From contig NZ_JASIRT010000019.1 of NCBI RefSeq assembly GCF_030063475.1, forward strand, positions 1 to 64,000: DNA of 64,000 nucleotides. The letters run 5' to 3'. Position numbers and translations under genes: made by a program. The DNA comes from Roseomonas sp. E05. GTDB taxonomy: Bacteria; Pseudomonadota; Alphaproteobacteria; Acetobacterales; Acetobacteraceae. Every line of letters begins with the position of its first letter. Within the stretch, counting starts at the first letter, position 1. Positions 1 to 10,791 of this stretch are shown here, one piece after another. Below the pieces are notes generated by a model, which was not told where the DNA came from, did no database searches, and saw nothing but the letters and a program-made list of their open reading frames with translations.

Positions 1-160
1 AACGCATCCGGGTCCGCGCTCATCCAGGCCAGCCTCCAAAAGCCAGCCTTGAATCACGCCCCGCTCAGCAGCGGAATCCCTCAGATCAGGAAATCGTCAC
101 CACCGCCTAGAGCATTTTCACCCGTTCCGATGATGCCATCGGAAGGGGATCTGCTCTCAG

Positions 161-191
161 AAAAAAAGCCCGGGGGAAGGAATTCCCCCGG
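161..191 (-). terminator. Rho-independent terminator of the ThDP-enzyme gene
   Basis: A perfect 9-bp stem (170-178 with 183-191, GGAA loop) is followed on the minus strand by seven T residues (complement of 161-167). It lies 63 bases beyond the stop codon of the minus-strand gene that ends at 254. The rest of 1-253 shows no convincing gene or RNA. Confidence 0.8.
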
Positions 192-253
192 ACTCCCACC
201 TTTTTCCTGTCAGCGCCCCGCCGCGGTGGGAGGGGCGGCCCGGCCGGGCGGCC

Positions 254-1951
254 TCAGTGCTTCTTGCCGCCGCCCGCCTGGGCGCGCAGGTCGGCGATGG
301 TGGCGCGATGCGTCACCTGCTCCGGGTTCACCCGAACCTCGATGATGGCCGGCTTGCCGCTGGCCACCGCCCGCTGGAAGGCCGGCACCAGCTCGCCGTC
401 CTTCTCCACCACCTCGCCATGGCCACCGAAGCTCTCGATGAACTTGGCGAAATCCGGGTTGGTCAGCTTCGTGCCGGAGACGCGGCCGGGATAGGCGCGC
501 TCCTGATACATGCGGATGGTGCCGTACATGCCGTTGTTGAAGACCAGCACGATGGGAGCCACGCCGGCCTGGAAGGCCGTCGCGATCTCCTGCCCGGTCA
601 TCAGCGCGCCGCCGTCGCCCACCAGCCCGATGCAGCAGCGGTCGGGATAGGTGATCTTGGCGCCGATCGCCGCCGGCACGGCATAGCCCATGGCGCCGTT
701 GGTCGGGCCGAGGAACTCCTGCTCCGCCGTCATGTGCATGAAGCGGTTCGGCCAGGTGGCGAAGTTGCCGGCATCGCAGGTGAAGATGGTATCCTTCGGC
801 AGCACCTTCTCCAGCGCCTGCAGCTCGCGCGCGAGGTTCAGCGGGCCGGCATAGTCCGGGGCCTCGGCCTGCTTGACGCGGGCGGCGTGCACCTCCCTGG
901 TCCAGGCCGACCAGCGCGCCGCGCCCTGGGGCGCCGGCAGCTTGGCCAGCGCCGCGGCGAAGGCGTTGATCTCGGCGGTGATGCCCAGCGCCGGGCGATA
1001 GACGCGGCCGATCTCGGCCTGCTCGGGATAGACGTGGACGATCTTCTGGCCGCCTTGGCCAGCCATGTCGAACAGCGTGTAGCCCTGGCTGACCGGCTCG
1101 CCGATGCGGGTGCCGATGGCGAGGATCAGGTCGGCCTGCTTGGCCTTGGCCACCAGCCCGGCATCGGCGCCGACGCCGAGGTCGCCGGCATAGTTCGGCA
1201 GGGTGCCGTCATAGAGGCTCTGGCGGCGGAAGCCGACGGCCACCGGCAGGTCGCGCGCCACGCAGAACTCGCGCACCAGGCGCCGGCTCTCCTGCGTCCA
1301 GCGCGAGCCGCCCAGCACCACCAGCGGCCGCTCGGCCTGGTCGAGCAGGGCCAGCATCCGCTCCATCGCGGCCGGCGCGGGATAGGCGGACGCCACCTCG
1401 GCCGGGCCGATATCCGGCACCGCCACGCGGGCCTTCTGCATCTCCTCCGAGATCGCCACCACCACCGGGCCGGGGCGGCCGGAGGTCGCCACGTCGAAGG
1501 CATGCGCCATCAGCTCGGGGATGCGCGCCGCATCGTCGATCTGCGTCACCCACTTGGCGACCGAGCCGAACATCCGGCGGTAGTCCACCTCCTGGAAGCT
1601 CTCGCGGTCGGTCTCGCCGAAGGGGATCTGGCCGACGATCAGCACCAGCGGCGTGCTGTCCTGCATGGCGATATGCACGCCGATGGCGGCGTGGCAGGCG
1701 CCGGGGCCGCGCGTCACCAGCGCCACGCCGGGGCGGCCGGTCAGCTTGCCATGCGCCTCGGCCATGTTCACCGCGCCCGCCTCGAAGCGGCAGGTGACCA
1801 GCTCGACCTTGTCCTGGTTGGCGTAGAGGCCGTCCAGCAGATCGAGATAGGATTCGCCGGGCACGCAGAAGGCATGGGTCACGCCCTGGGCCACCAGCGC
1901 GTCGGCCAAAAGCTGGCCGCCGGTTCGTGTTGCTGTGCTCATCCCGTCCAT
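254..1951 (-). CDS. Acetolactate-synthase-like thiamine diphosphate enzyme
   Basis: A 565-residue member of the ThDP-dependent acetolactate synthase / benzoylformate decarboxylase superfamily in the cytoplasm. The N-terminal Pyr domain carries the activating Glu in CRFEAGAVNMAEAHG and the TRGPGA segment. A central Rossmann-like domain follows, then the C-terminal PP domain with the ThDP-binding GDGGALMTGQEIATA...FNNGMYG motif. The length fits the family. No regulatory IlvH-type subunit lies beside it, so it is probably not the housekeeping IlvB but a catabolic or specialised 2-oxo-acid enzyme; the substrate cannot be read from the sequence. Two ATGs (1951 and 1942) are possible; a GGAGG lies 13 bases before the first. 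It is divergent from the Lrp-like gene at 2127 and has its own terminator. Confidence 0.85.
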   Translation of the reverse strand: MDGMSTATRTGGQLLADALVAQGVTHAFCVPGESYLDLLDGLYANQDKVELVTCRFEAGAVNMAEAHGKLTGRPGVALVTRGPGACHAAIGVHIAMQDSTPLVLIVGQIPFGETDRESFQEVDYRRMFGSVAKWVTQIDDAARIPELMAHAFDVATSGRPGPVVVAISEEMQKARVAVPDIGPAEVASAYPAPAAMERMLALLDQAERPLVVLGGSRWTQESRRLVREFCVARDLPVAVGFRRQSLYDGTLPNYAGDLGVGADAGLVAKAKQADLILAIGTRIGEPVSQGYTLFDMAGQGGQKIVHVYPEQAEIGRVYRPALGITAEINAFAAALAKLPAPQGAARWSAWTREVHAARVKQAEAPDYAGPLNLARELQALEKVLPKDTIFTCDAGNFATWPNRFMHMTAEQEFLGPTNGAMGYAVPAAIGAKITYPDRCCIGLVGDGGALMTGQEIATAFQAGVAPIVLVFNNGMYGTIRMYQERAYPGRVSGTKLTNPDFAKFIESFGGHGEVVEKDGELVPAFQRAVASGKPAIIEVRVNPEQVTHRATIADLRAQAGGGKKH

Positions 1952-2126
1952 GACGCTTGCATTCCCTCCGGTGGTCGTCAGACAAGTCGCGGCACGCTAG
2001 CCGAGCCGGCGGTGCGCGGCTACCCCCCGGCGAACGACCCGGCCCGGACGGCGTTCCGCGCCCCTTCCCCAGCCGGCCGCACCGCGCCATGGTGCGCGAC
2101 ATTCCCGAATCCCGGAGGCCCCAGCG

Positions 2127-2381
2127 ATGCGAGCGATCTTCGTCATGATCAAGTGCGAGATGGGCCAGGCCTATCAGGTGGCGCGCGAGATGGCGGACAC
2201 CATCGAGGAGCTGTCCGAGATGCATTCCATCTCCGGCCAGTACGACCTGCTCGGCAAGTTCTACCTGGAAGCCGGCCGCGATATCGGCCTCTTCGTGGTG
2301 GAGCGGGTGCAGACAGTGCCCGGCGTGAAGGACACCTACACGGTGCAGACCTTCAACGCCTTCTCGCGCGCTGCCGGCTGA
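2127..2381 (+). CDS. Stand-alone Lrp/AsnC ligand-binding (RAM) domain protein
   Basis: This 84-residue protein corresponds to the C-terminal ligand-binding domain of Lrp/AsnC regulators and has no helix-turn-helix. The segment MRAIFVMIKCEMGQ, the GQYDLLGKFYLE strand and the VPGVKDTYTVQTF tail match the alpha-beta RAM fold (known family: small AsnC_trans_reg proteins that form oligomers and sense amino acids). A GGAGG lies 7 to 8 bases before the ATG. It is divergent from the acetolactate-synthase-like gene, so it might modulate amino-acid-responsive regulation there, but that is inference. Confidence 0.8.
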   Translation: MRAIFVMIKCEMGQAYQVAREMADTIEELSEMHSISGQYDLLGKFYLEAGRDIGLFVVERVQTVPGVKDTYTVQTFNAFSRAAG

Positions 2382-2482
2382 GGCTGGCCGGAGCCGCCCG
2401 GCTGCCCGATCACCGCCGCGATCCTGCCGCAGGGCTGCCTTGTAGAAGGGCCAGGGTGTGACGCATCGGAGGAGACACGCCC

Positions 2483-2746
2483 ATGCGACGCACGCTTCCC
2501 GCCCTTGCCCTGGCCGGCAGCCTGCTGGTGGCCGGCTGCCAGAATCCGGACGGCACAACCGACTGGGGCAGCACCCTGGCGCTCGGCGCAGGCGCGGGCC
2601 TCGCCACCGGATTGATCATCGGCTCGATGAATGATGACGGCGACCGGCACCGGCGCCACTACCGCCGGCCGCCGCCGCATCGCGGCTATGGTTACGGCCG
2701 GCCCTACGGCCCCCCCCGCCACGGCTATTACGGCCGGGGCTGGTAA
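2483..2746 (+). CDS. Small lipoprotein with a His/Arg/Gly/Tyr-rich tail
   Basis: An 87-residue protein with a lipoprotein signal peptide: MRR start, hydrophobic stretch and lipobox LVAGC with the acylated Cys at 19. A glycine-zipper-like stretch (GAGAGLATGLIIG) follows, and from residue 50 there is a low-complexity tail rich in His, Arg, Pro, Gly and Tyr. A strong GGAGGAG ribosome site lies 8 bases before the ATG. The tail could bind metal or polyanions, but no function is known. Confidence 0.65.
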   Translation: MRRTLPALALAGSLLVAGCQNPDGTTDWGSTLALGAGAGLATGLIIGSMNDDGDRHRRHYRRPPPHRGYGYGRPYGPPRHGYYGRGW

Positions 2747-2771
2747 CGCAAGCGAGCCCCGGCCCGGCCTT

Positions 2772-3314
2772 TCAGCCCTTCAGCGCCTCCGGCACCTTGC
2801 CGCCATTCTCGGCCAGCTTCTGCATGACCTGCTTGTGCAGCCAGATATTCATGGCCGCGGAATCGTGCGTGTCGCCGCTGTAGTTCAGCTCCTTCGCGAG
2901 CTCCTTGCGGTTCTCCAGGCTGCTGTCCAGGCCGAGCAGCTTCATGAGATCCACGATGGAGTGGCGCCAGTCGAGCTTCTGCGGGTTCTTCTCAGCCATC
3001 TCCGTCAGCACCGCCTCGACATCGACGGGCTGCTGCCCCACCTCGCCCGGTACGGGCGTGGCGGCGCCGGCCCCGCTGGGCATCGGCGCCGAGCCAGGCA
3101 CCACCGGCGTTGCCGTACCGGGTACCGTCCCCGGCGCAGCGCCGGCGGAGATCTTGGGCTGGTCGTCGGTGGCGCTGGAGGTCCCCGCAACAGGCGCGGC
3201 GGGCGCGGCCCCCGTACCACTGCCCGCCGCGGGGGAAGCGCCACTGGGGGTCGCGGCGGCGCTGGCCTGCTTGTGGCCGAAGATCCTGGACATGATGGAA
3301 CCGAAAACGCTCAT
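2772..3314 (-). CDS. DUF3597 domain protein
   Basis: A 180-residue protein starting at MSVFGSIMSRIFG; an upstream in-frame ATG at 3326 adds only four residues. Residues about 15-95 are an Ala/Pro/Gly/Thr-rich linker. The last 80 residues (VDVEAVLTEMAEKNPQKLDWRHSIVDLMKLLGLDSSLENRKELAKEL) match the DUF3597 fold, a small helical domain related to peptidoglycan-binding-like modules and often found with LysM. The cellular role is unknown. It converges with the lipoprotein gene, and 253 bases separate it from icd. That gap is GC-rich and without obvious structure. Confidence 0.75.
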   Translation of the reverse strand: MSVFGSIMSRIFGHKQASAAATPSGASPAAGSGTGAAPAAPVAGTSSATDDQPKISAGAAPGTVPGTATPVVPGSAPMPSGAGAATPVPGEVGQQPVDVEAVLTEMAEKNPQKLDWRHSIVDLMKLLGLDSSLENRKELAKELNYSGDTHDSAAMNIWLHKQVMQKLAENGGKVPEALKG

Positions 3315-3567
3315 GCGACTCTCCACGTAAGCGGGACCTTCAGGGCCCCGGCCCTCAACGCCCCGCCCCTGGGGAAGTTTTTCCCCGCGCGGCGCCTCCT
3401 GCCCCGCCGCGGCGGCAGGTTTGCCCCCGGCCCGCCCTTGCCCAGCCTTGCCGGCGATGCGATTGTCCGCTCCGACCCTGCCGCCAGTGGGCTAGCGGGC
3501 GCGCGCCGGCACGGCGCGCGGGCCGCCCCCCTGACGGAGAACCGAAGGCGTCCATACGAGGATCAGC

Positions 3568-4779
3568 ATGGCCAAGATCAAGGTGAAGAATCCCGTCGTC
3601 GAACTCGACGGCGATGAGATGACCCGCATCATCTGGGGGTTCATCAAGGACAAGCTGATCACGCCCTACCTCGACATCGACCTGAAGTACTACGACCTCG
3701 GCATCGAGCACCGCGACGCGACGGATGACCAGGTGACGGTCGATGCCGCCAATGCCATCAAGCAGTACGGCGTCGGCGTGAAGTGCGCGACCATCACCCC
3801 GGACGAAGCGCGGGTGAAGGAGTTCGGCCTGAAGAAGATGTGGCGCTCCCCCAACGGGACGATCCGCAACATCCTCGACGGCACGATCTTCCGCGAGCCG
3901 ATCATCTGCCAGAACGTGCCGCGCCTGGTGCCGCACTGGACCAAGCCGATCGTGGTCGGCCGCCACGCCTATGGCGACATCTATCGCGCGGTCGAGATGA
4001 AGGTGCCGGGCGCCGGCACCGTGAAGATGACCTACATCCCCGAGGGCGGCCAGCCGCAGGAGATCGGCGAGTTCGTCTTCAAGGGGCCGGGCGCTGCCAT
4101 GATGCAGCACAACCTGAACAGCTCGATCGAGGGCTTCGCCCGCGCCTCCTTCAACTATGGCCTGGCGCGCAACTTCTCGGTCTATTTCAGCCACAAGAAC
4201 ACGATCCTGAAGGCCTATGACGGCAACTTCAAGGACATCTTCCGCTCGATCTACGACGCCGAGTTCAAGGCCGAGTTCGAGAAGCGCGGCCTGACCTACG
4301 AGGACCGCCTGATCGACGACATGGTGGCCTCCGCGCTGAAGTGGGAAGGCGGCTACATCTGGGCCTGCAAGAACTACGACGGCGACGTGCAGTCCGACAT
4401 CGTGGCGCAGGGCTTCGGCTCGCTCGGCCTGATGACCTCCGTGCTGCTCTCCCCGGACGGCAACACCGTTGAGTCCGAGGCGGCGCACGGCACCGTCACC
4501 CGCCACTACCGCGAGCACCAGAAGGGCCGCGAGACCAGCACGAACCCGATCGCCTCGATCTTCGCCTGGACCCGTGGCCTCGCCTATCGCGGCAAGTTCG
4601 ACGGCACGCAGGACGTGGTGGACTTCGCCAATGCCCTGGAGCAGGTCTGCATCGAGACCGTCGAGAGCGGCTACATGACCAAGGACCTCGCCGTGCTGAT
4701 CGGCAAGGGCCAGTCCTGGCTGAACACCCAGAACTTCCTCGCCAAGCTGGACGAGAACCTGAAGAAGAAGATGGGCTGA
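3568..4779 (+). CDS. icd: NADP-dependent isocitrate dehydrogenase
   Basis: A 403-residue subunit that oxidatively decarboxylates isocitrate to 2-oxoglutarate in the TCA cycle. It belongs to the homodimeric, eukaryote-like subfamily common in Alphaproteobacteria rather than the E. coli Icd type. Seen: the N-terminal [14 protein letters not shown], the substrate-binding SPNGTIRN loop, the metal-binding [24 protein letters not shown] region, and the NADP-binding [17 protein letters not shown] segment. GAGGATC precedes the ATG. A terminator follows at 4821. Confidence 0.96.
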   Translation: MAKIKVKNPVVELDGDEMTRIIWGFIKDKLITPYLDIDLKYYDLGIEHRDATDDQVTVDAANAIKQYGVGVKCATITPDEARVKEFGLKKMWRSPNGTIRNILDGTIFREPIICQNVPRLVPHWTKPIVVGRHAYGDIYRAVEMKVPGAGTVKMTYIPEGGQPQEIGEFVFKGPGAAMMQHNLNSSIEGFARASFNYGLARNFSVYFSHKNTILKAYDGNFKDIFRSIYDAEFKAEFEKRGLTYEDRLIDDMVASALKWEGGYIWACKNYDGDVQSDIVAQGFGSLGLMTSVLLSPDGNTVESEAAHGTVTRHYREHQKGRETSTNPIASIFAWTRGLAYRGKFDGTQDVVDFANALEQVCIETVESGYMTKDLAVLIGKGQSWLNTQNFLAKLDENLKKKMG

Positions 4780-4820
4780 GGCGGGCAGGCTCCGCTTCTG
4801 CCTCCTGCAGCTTCCTGACC

Positions 4821-4850
4821 GGCGGGCGCCTCGCGGCGTCCGCCTTTTTT
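4821..4850 (+). terminator. Terminator downstream of icd
   Basis: A 10-bp stem (4821-4830 with 4835-4844, one G-T wobble) with a TCGC loop is followed directly by six T residues. Confidence 0.85.
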
Positions 4851-4901
4851 GCGCCTCCGCGGCACCGCACCTTGCCCCTCCGAACCGATCCGGAGGTCCC
4901 G

Positions 4902-5141
4902 ATGGCCCGCTTCCGCCGCGCCCGCCTCGATGATGCAGGCCAGACCGCCGCAATGCATGCCGAAGCCTACCGTGCCACTTACGGACCGCTGCTCGGCGAG
5001 GGCTGCAAGCCCCGGCCGCGGGATGCGCTGCACGCACTCTGGACCAGTGTACTGAAGCGTGGCGAGCAGGTCTGGCTCGCCGAGGCCAATGGTGGTGCCC
5101 CCGACTGGCTCTACCGCATCGCAACCGAACCGTCCCAGTGA
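4902..5141 (+). CDS. Short GNAT-like N-terminal fragment
   Basis: A 79-residue open frame starting at MARFRRARLDDAG, with CGGAGG 6 bases upstream. The first 30 residues resemble the beginning of a GNAT acetyltransferase (xxRRARLDDAxxxAxMHAEAYRATYGPLL). The acetyl-CoA binding motif that should follow near residue 90 is missing, because the frame stops after LYRIATEPSQ. It may be a truncated gene remnant or an independent small protein. I cannot tell which. Confidence 0.4.
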   Translation: MARFRRARLDDAGQTAAMHAEAYRATYGPLLGEGCKPRPRDALHALWTSVLKRGEQVWLAEANGGAPDWLYRIATEPSQ

Positions 5142-5296
5142 GGTTTGCTTCACCTGCGTTTCGCAAGCGCGCGATCACATGGCCGCGATTCTGAGCGGAT
5201 CGTACCAGACCGGGCCAGGGGCTCCGTCGTTAGAGTACAAATGGGCCTGTTGGAAGAGAACGCGGGAACGGGCCAGCATTCAGGGACGGCAGAAGC

Positions 5297-6892
<1,596 letters not shown>

Positions 6893-6914
6893 GGCTGTCG
6901 CGGGGAAAGCCAGC

Positions 6915-6947
6915 GGGGGGATGGGCACACTGCCCTTCCCCCTTTTT
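6915..6947 (+). terminator. Terminator downstream of the catalase gene
   Basis: A 12-bp stem with one mismatch (starting in the G-run at 6915, closing in the C-run to 6942) is followed by five T residues. It lies between the convergent catalase and MFS genes. Confidence 0.8.
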
Positions 6948-6952
6948 CATGC

Positions 6953-8107
6953 TCAGCGGCGCACCAGCCCCGCCGCCATGGCCACACCGAGCAGCAGCAG
7001 CCCTACCCCGCCCAGCGCCACCGGCAGGCCCGCCGCCTGCGCCACGAAACCGATCAAGGCCGGCCCGCCCAGCAGACCGGAATAGCCGAGCGTCGCCACC
7101 GCCGCGATGGCGGTGCCGGGCGCGATGCCGGGCAGCCGCCCCGCCGCGCTGAACAGCAGCGGCACGGCATTCGCCAGCCCGAGGCCGATCAGCACGAAGC
7201 CCAGGATCGCCGCCCCGGCGCCGGGCAGCAGCGCCGCGCCGAGGAAGCCCGCCGCCGCCAGCAGCGCGCCGCCGCGCAGCACCGCCACCGGGCCGAGGCG
7301 CTGGTTCACCGCATCGCCCAACAGCCGCGCCACTGCCATCGCCACCGAGAAGGCGGCGAAGCCCAGTCCCGCCAGCCGCAGCGCCTGTCCGCGCTCCTGG
7401 GTGAGAAAGATGCCGCTCCAGTCGATCATGCTGCCCTCGGCCATCAGCGCCACCACGCCGAGCAGGCCGAGCCCCACCACCGGGCCGCGTGGCAGGGTGA
7501 AGGCGTGGCTCTCACCAGGGCGGTCGGCGCTGCGCGGCAGCAGCGCGGGAATCTGCGCCGCGAGCAGCAGGGCGCCGCCCAGCGCGACGGGCAGCGTCGT
7601 CAGCAGCGGTGGCAGGCCGGAGGCCAGCAGGGCGGTGGCCAGCCCCGCCCCCAGCAGTCCGCCCAGGCTGAACAGGCCATGGATGGAGGACATGATCGGC
7701 CGCCGGCCGCGCGCCTCGATCGCCACGGCCTGGGCATTCATCGAGACGTCCATCAGCCCGCCGGTGGCGCCGAACAGGAACAGCGCCAGCGCCAGCAGCG
7801 GGCCCGAAGGCGCCAGCGGAAGCAGCGGCAGCATCGCCGCGAAGCCGAAGCCGGCGGTGACGGCCACCGCCCGGCTGCCATGCCGCGCCACCAGGCCGCC
7901 GGCCAGCGGCATGGCCAGGATTCCCCCCGCCCCAAGCGCCAGCAGAACAAGACCGAGCGTCGCCTCGGCGAGGCCGAGCCGCTCCCGCACCAATGGCACC
8001 AGCGGCGCCCAGGCGGCGAAGATGGTGCCGTTGGCAAGGAACACCAGGCGGATGGCGCGCTGCGCCGCGCGCGGCTCGTTGAAGGTCAGAATCGCTTCCG
8101 GGCTCAT
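6953..8107 (-). CDS. MFS transporter (YbjJ-like)
   Basis: A 384-residue inner-membrane protein with about 12 hydrophobic segments, typical of the major facilitator superfamily. The N-terminal AIRLVFLANGTIFAAWAPLVPLVRERLGL resembles the YbjJ/FucP-like group of small MFS carriers, whose substrates are mostly unknown. The start at MSPEAIL (8107) is preferred over a longer in-frame start at 8143 because it directly precedes the conserved region. It diverges from the DUF599 gene. Confidence 0.85.
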   Translation of the reverse strand: MSPEAILTFNEPRAAQRAIRLVFLANGTIFAAWAPLVPLVRERLGLAEATLGLVLLALGAGGILAMPLAGGLVARHGSRAVAVTAGFGFAAMLPLLPLAPSGPLLALALFLFGATGGLMDVSMNAQAVAIEARGRRPIMSSIHGLFSLGGLLGAGLATALLASGLPPLLTTLPVALGGALLLAAQIPALLPRSADRPGESHAFTLPRGPVVGLGLLGVVALMAEGSMIDWSGIFLTQERGQALRLAGLGFAAFSVAMAVARLLGDAVNQRLGPVAVLRGGALLAAAGFLGAALLPGAGAAILGFVLIGLGLANAVPLLFSAAGRLPGIAPGTAIAAVATLGYSGLLGGPALIGFVAQAAGLPVALGGVGLLLLGVAMAAGLVRR

Positions 8108-8196
8108 GCGGACCGGCTTGGACGTCCCGCGCGGGAGGCGCAAGCGGCACCCCGTGAAGACTGCTGGCCTCCCCGGCTTGTGCTATGCAATGCGCC

Positions 8197-8886
8197 ATGG
8201 ACCTGCCGCTCAGCACGCTGGACTGGATTGCCCTGGCCATTTTTGTCGCCTGCTGGAGCGGCTATGCCATGGTGGTGGACCGGGTGCCCTCCATCCGCGC
8301 CCGCAGTGTGATCGCCGCGATGGACGAGCACCGCCGCCGCTGGATGCGCATGGTGCCGGAGCGGGAGAACCGCATTGCCGACATCAGCATCATCGGCAAT
8401 CTGATGACCTCCACCTCCTTCCTCGCCAATACCAGCATCTTCATCCTGGGCGGGCTGATGGCGATGCTGGGCGCGCCGGATCTCGGCCGCCGCATCTTCG
8501 GCGCGGTGCCCTTCCTGCATGTGCCGATCGACGAGGCAGGCTGGGAAATCCGAATTTTCCTCCTGATCTTCATCTTCGTGCGTGCCTTCTTCGAACTGAC
8601 CTGGGCGCTGCGGCAGTTCAACTACTGCTCCATCTGCGTCGGCGCGCTTGGCAGGTTGCCTGAGGCTCTGCCGCAGACGGAGGTGGCAGCCGAGGTCGCC
8701 AATCGCGCCGCGCGCCACTTCAACACCGGCCTGCGCGCCTATTACTTCGGCCTCGCCGCGCTGGCCTGGATCCTGCACCCCGTGGCGCTGATCCTCAGCA
8801 GCCTGCTGGTGCTGCGGGAACTGCACCGCCGCGAGTTCCGCTCGGTGGTGCGCGATGCGCTGAAACTGACGCAGGAAGGCCCCTGA
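8197..8886 (+). CDS. DUF599 membrane protein
   Basis: A 229-residue protein with about four transmembrane segments, beginning MDLPLSTLDWIALAIFVACW. The segments NRIADISIIGNLMTSTSFLANTSIFILGGL and ELTWALRQFNYCSI are hallmarks of DUF599. Function unknown. An in-frame ATG four codons upstream (8185) is possible; neither start has a clear ribosome site. It diverges from the MFS gene. Confidence 0.8.
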   Translation: MDLPLSTLDWIALAIFVACWSGYAMVVDRVPSIRARSVIAAMDEHRRRWMRMVPERENRIADISIIGNLMTSTSFLANTSIFILGGLMAMLGAPDLGRRIFGAVPFLHVPIDEAGWEIRIFLLIFIFVRAFFELTWALRQFNYCSICVGALGRLPEALPQTEVAAEVANRAARHFNTGLRAYYFGLAALAWILHPVALILSSLLVLRELHRREFRSVVRDALKLTQEGP

Positions 8887-9166
8887 GCCAGGGCTCGCGC
8901 GGCCGTGTTGCGCCGCGCGCGCGGCACGGCCTGCCGTCCCGGTCCTGCAAAGACCAGTTTCCGCGCGCCACCTTCAGTCTGGGAGAGTCGCATGAGCGCA
9001 TTGCCTCGTCCGACCATGCCTCTCCCCGATGGTGGCATCGCCCGCTCGAGCGGCAGGCTCCGGAGTTGATGGCGCTGTCGGCGGCCGGCTGAGGGCCGGT
9101 CCGCCGTTTGCTTGACGCTGCCGGGTGAAGGGTCTTCAACCCGCCCATCCAGGAGTCTCCGCCATC

Positions 9167-10189
9167 ATGCACCGCCGCTCGCTTCTCGCCGCCGCAGGCG
9201 CCGGCCTCGCGTTGCCCGCCCTCCGCCCTGCCGCCGCGCAAGGGACCACGCCGCTGCGCTTCGCGCTGGACTGGGCGCTGCAGGGCAACCACGCCATGTT
9301 CACCATCGCCGAGGCGCGCGGCCTGTTCCGCGATGCCGGCCTGGCACCGCGCATCGACCGCGGCTTCGGCTCCGGCGACACGGTGGTGAAGGTGGCCTCC
9401 GGCGCCTATGACCTGGGCTATGCCGAGGTCTCGGCGGCGGTGAAGTTCAACGCGGAGAATCCGGAGCGGCGCGTCGTCTGCATCTATCCCGTGCTCGACC
9501 GCACGGCGGCGGCCGTCATCACCGTGAAGGGCCGCGGCATCGCGGCGCTGAAGGACGTCGCCGGCAAGCGCCTCGGCGCGCCGGAGGGCGAGGCCTCCCG
9601 CGTGCTCTTCCCGACCTTCGCCCGCGCCGCCGGCATCGACGCCGGCAGCATCCAGTGGAGCAGCATGGCCGCCAACCTGCGCGACACCATGCTCGCCCGC
9701 GGGCAGGTGGACGCGGTGACCGGCTTCCTCTTCACCACCCACTTCAACCTGCTGGCCGCCGGCGTGCAGGAAGAGGACATCCTCGCCTGGCCCTATGCCG
9801 AGAACGGGCTGGACCTCTACGGCAGCGGCATCATCGCCCGCGCCGACTGGCTGGAGAAGAATCCGCAGGCGGCGAGCGGCTTCGTGCGCGGCTGCGTCGG
9901 CGGCCTGAAGCTGCTGCTGGCCGAGCCGGACGCCGCCATGGAATCGGTGAAGAAGCGCGAGCCGCTGTTCGACGTGGCGCTGGAGAAGCGCCGCTGGGCG
10001 ATGACGCGCGACCGCTGCATCCTGACCCCCACGGTGCGCGAGCACGGCACCGGCCATCTCGACATGGCGCGCGCCGAGGCGCTGGTGCGCGCCAATGCCG
10101 AGGCCTATGGCCTGCAGAACCCGCCCGGCGCCGAAAGCCTGTTCACCGACCGTTTCCTGCCGCCCGCCGCCGAACGGCGCCTCGTCTGA
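9167..10189 (+). CDS. ABC transporter substrate-binding protein, SsuA/THI5 type
   Basis: A 340-residue periplasmic binding protein. The signal peptide MHRRSLLAAAGAGLALPALRPAAAQ has an RR pair of Tat character. The mature protein starts TTPLRFALDWALQGNHAMFTIAEARGLF, the beginning of the NMT1/THI5-like fold that binds pyrimidines, sulfonates or nitriles. AGGAG lies 11 bases before ATG 9167. No permease or ATPase gene is adjacent, so it is an orphan. The next gene overlaps its stop codon. The 280 bases upstream hold only two tiny open frames. Confidence 0.82.
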   Translation: MHRRSLLAAAGAGLALPALRPAAAQGTTPLRFALDWALQGNHAMFTIAEARGLFRDAGLAPRIDRGFGSGDTVVKVASGAYDLGYAEVSAAVKFNAENPERRVVCIYPVLDRTAAAVITVKGRGIAALKDVAGKRLGAPEGEASRVLFPTFARAAGIDAGSIQWSSMAANLRDTMLARGQVDAVTGFLFTTHFNLLAAGVQEEDILAWPYAENGLDLYGSGIIARADWLEKNPQAASGFVRGCVGGLKLLLAEPDAAMESVKKREPLFDVALEKRRWAMTRDRCILTPTVREHGTGHLDMARAEALVRANAEAYGLQNPPGAESLFTDRFLPPAAERRLV

Positions 10190-10761
10190 TGCGCCGGGGC
10201 GGTGGAGGGCTCCAGCGCGCCGCCCTCCTTCCCGCGCTGGCCGCGCTTGTCCTGGCCCTCCCCGCCCGGGCCGAGCCGCTGCGGGACCCAACCAGCGGCC
10301 TGACCATAATCCCGCCGCCCGGCTATGATGCTGCCGCCATGGCGCCGTCCGGCGCGCAGACCGCCCGCTTCACCCTGCGGCGGCCGGAGGACCAGGACAC
10401 CGGCTGCACCCTCGCCTACGTCCCCGCGCCGCAGAACGCGCTCTACAGCCAGAACCAGATCAATACGCGGACACGCCTGCCCGGCTGGCAGGCCATCGAG
10501 CGCACCCGGCTGGCCGCGATCTATGATGTGCAGGAGCAATCCCTGTTCGAGCAGCGCGGCGTCACCGGCGTGCAGATGGTCGCCGACCTGCGCCCCCGGC
10601 CCGGCCTGCCGGCGCGCGCCCAGGCGGTGCGCTCCTTCTTCGCCATCATGGAGACGCCGCGCGGCCGCACCACGCTGGTCTGCGTCGCGGAGAAGGCGGG
10701 CTTCGCCGCGCGGCGGGCGGAGTTCGAGGCGGTGCTGCGCGGCCTCGCGCCACCCGGCTGA
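10189..10761 (+). CDS. Hypothetical secreted protein coupled to the THI5-type binding protein
   Basis: A 190-residue protein whose ATG overlaps the previous stop (TGATG), so the two are probably co-translated. A signal peptide is clear: MRRGGGGLQRAALLPALAALVLALPARA. The mature part (EPLRDPTSGLTIIPPPGYDA... to VLRGLAPPG) resembles many short uncharacterised alphaproteobacterial periplasmic proteins that open with a phrase such as LTIxPPxGY and carry one Cys pair (Cys in DTGCTLAY and LVCVAEK). No known domain recognised. Confidence 0.7.
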   Translation: MRRGGGGLQRAALLPALAALVLALPARAEPLRDPTSGLTIIPPPGYDAAAMAPSGAQTARFTLRRPEDQDTGCTLAYVPAPQNALYSQNQINTRTRLPGWQAIERTRLAAIYDVQEQSLFEQRGVTGVQMVADLRPRPGLPARAQAVRSFFAIMETPRGRTTLVCVAEKAGFAARRAEFEAVLRGLAPPG

Positions 10762-10791
10762 GGGAAGCCCCTGCCCCCTCCACACGCGATA

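Noticed and set aside
257-2461. A 734-codon open frame on the plus strand opposite the ThDP-enzyme gene
   Set aside because: It is the reverse complement shadow of a real gene with clear ThDP motifs. No domain or start signal supports it.
5265-5290. EcfG-type promoter before catalase
   Set aside because: GGAAC at 5265-5269 is not followed by GTT at the required 16-17 base spacing.
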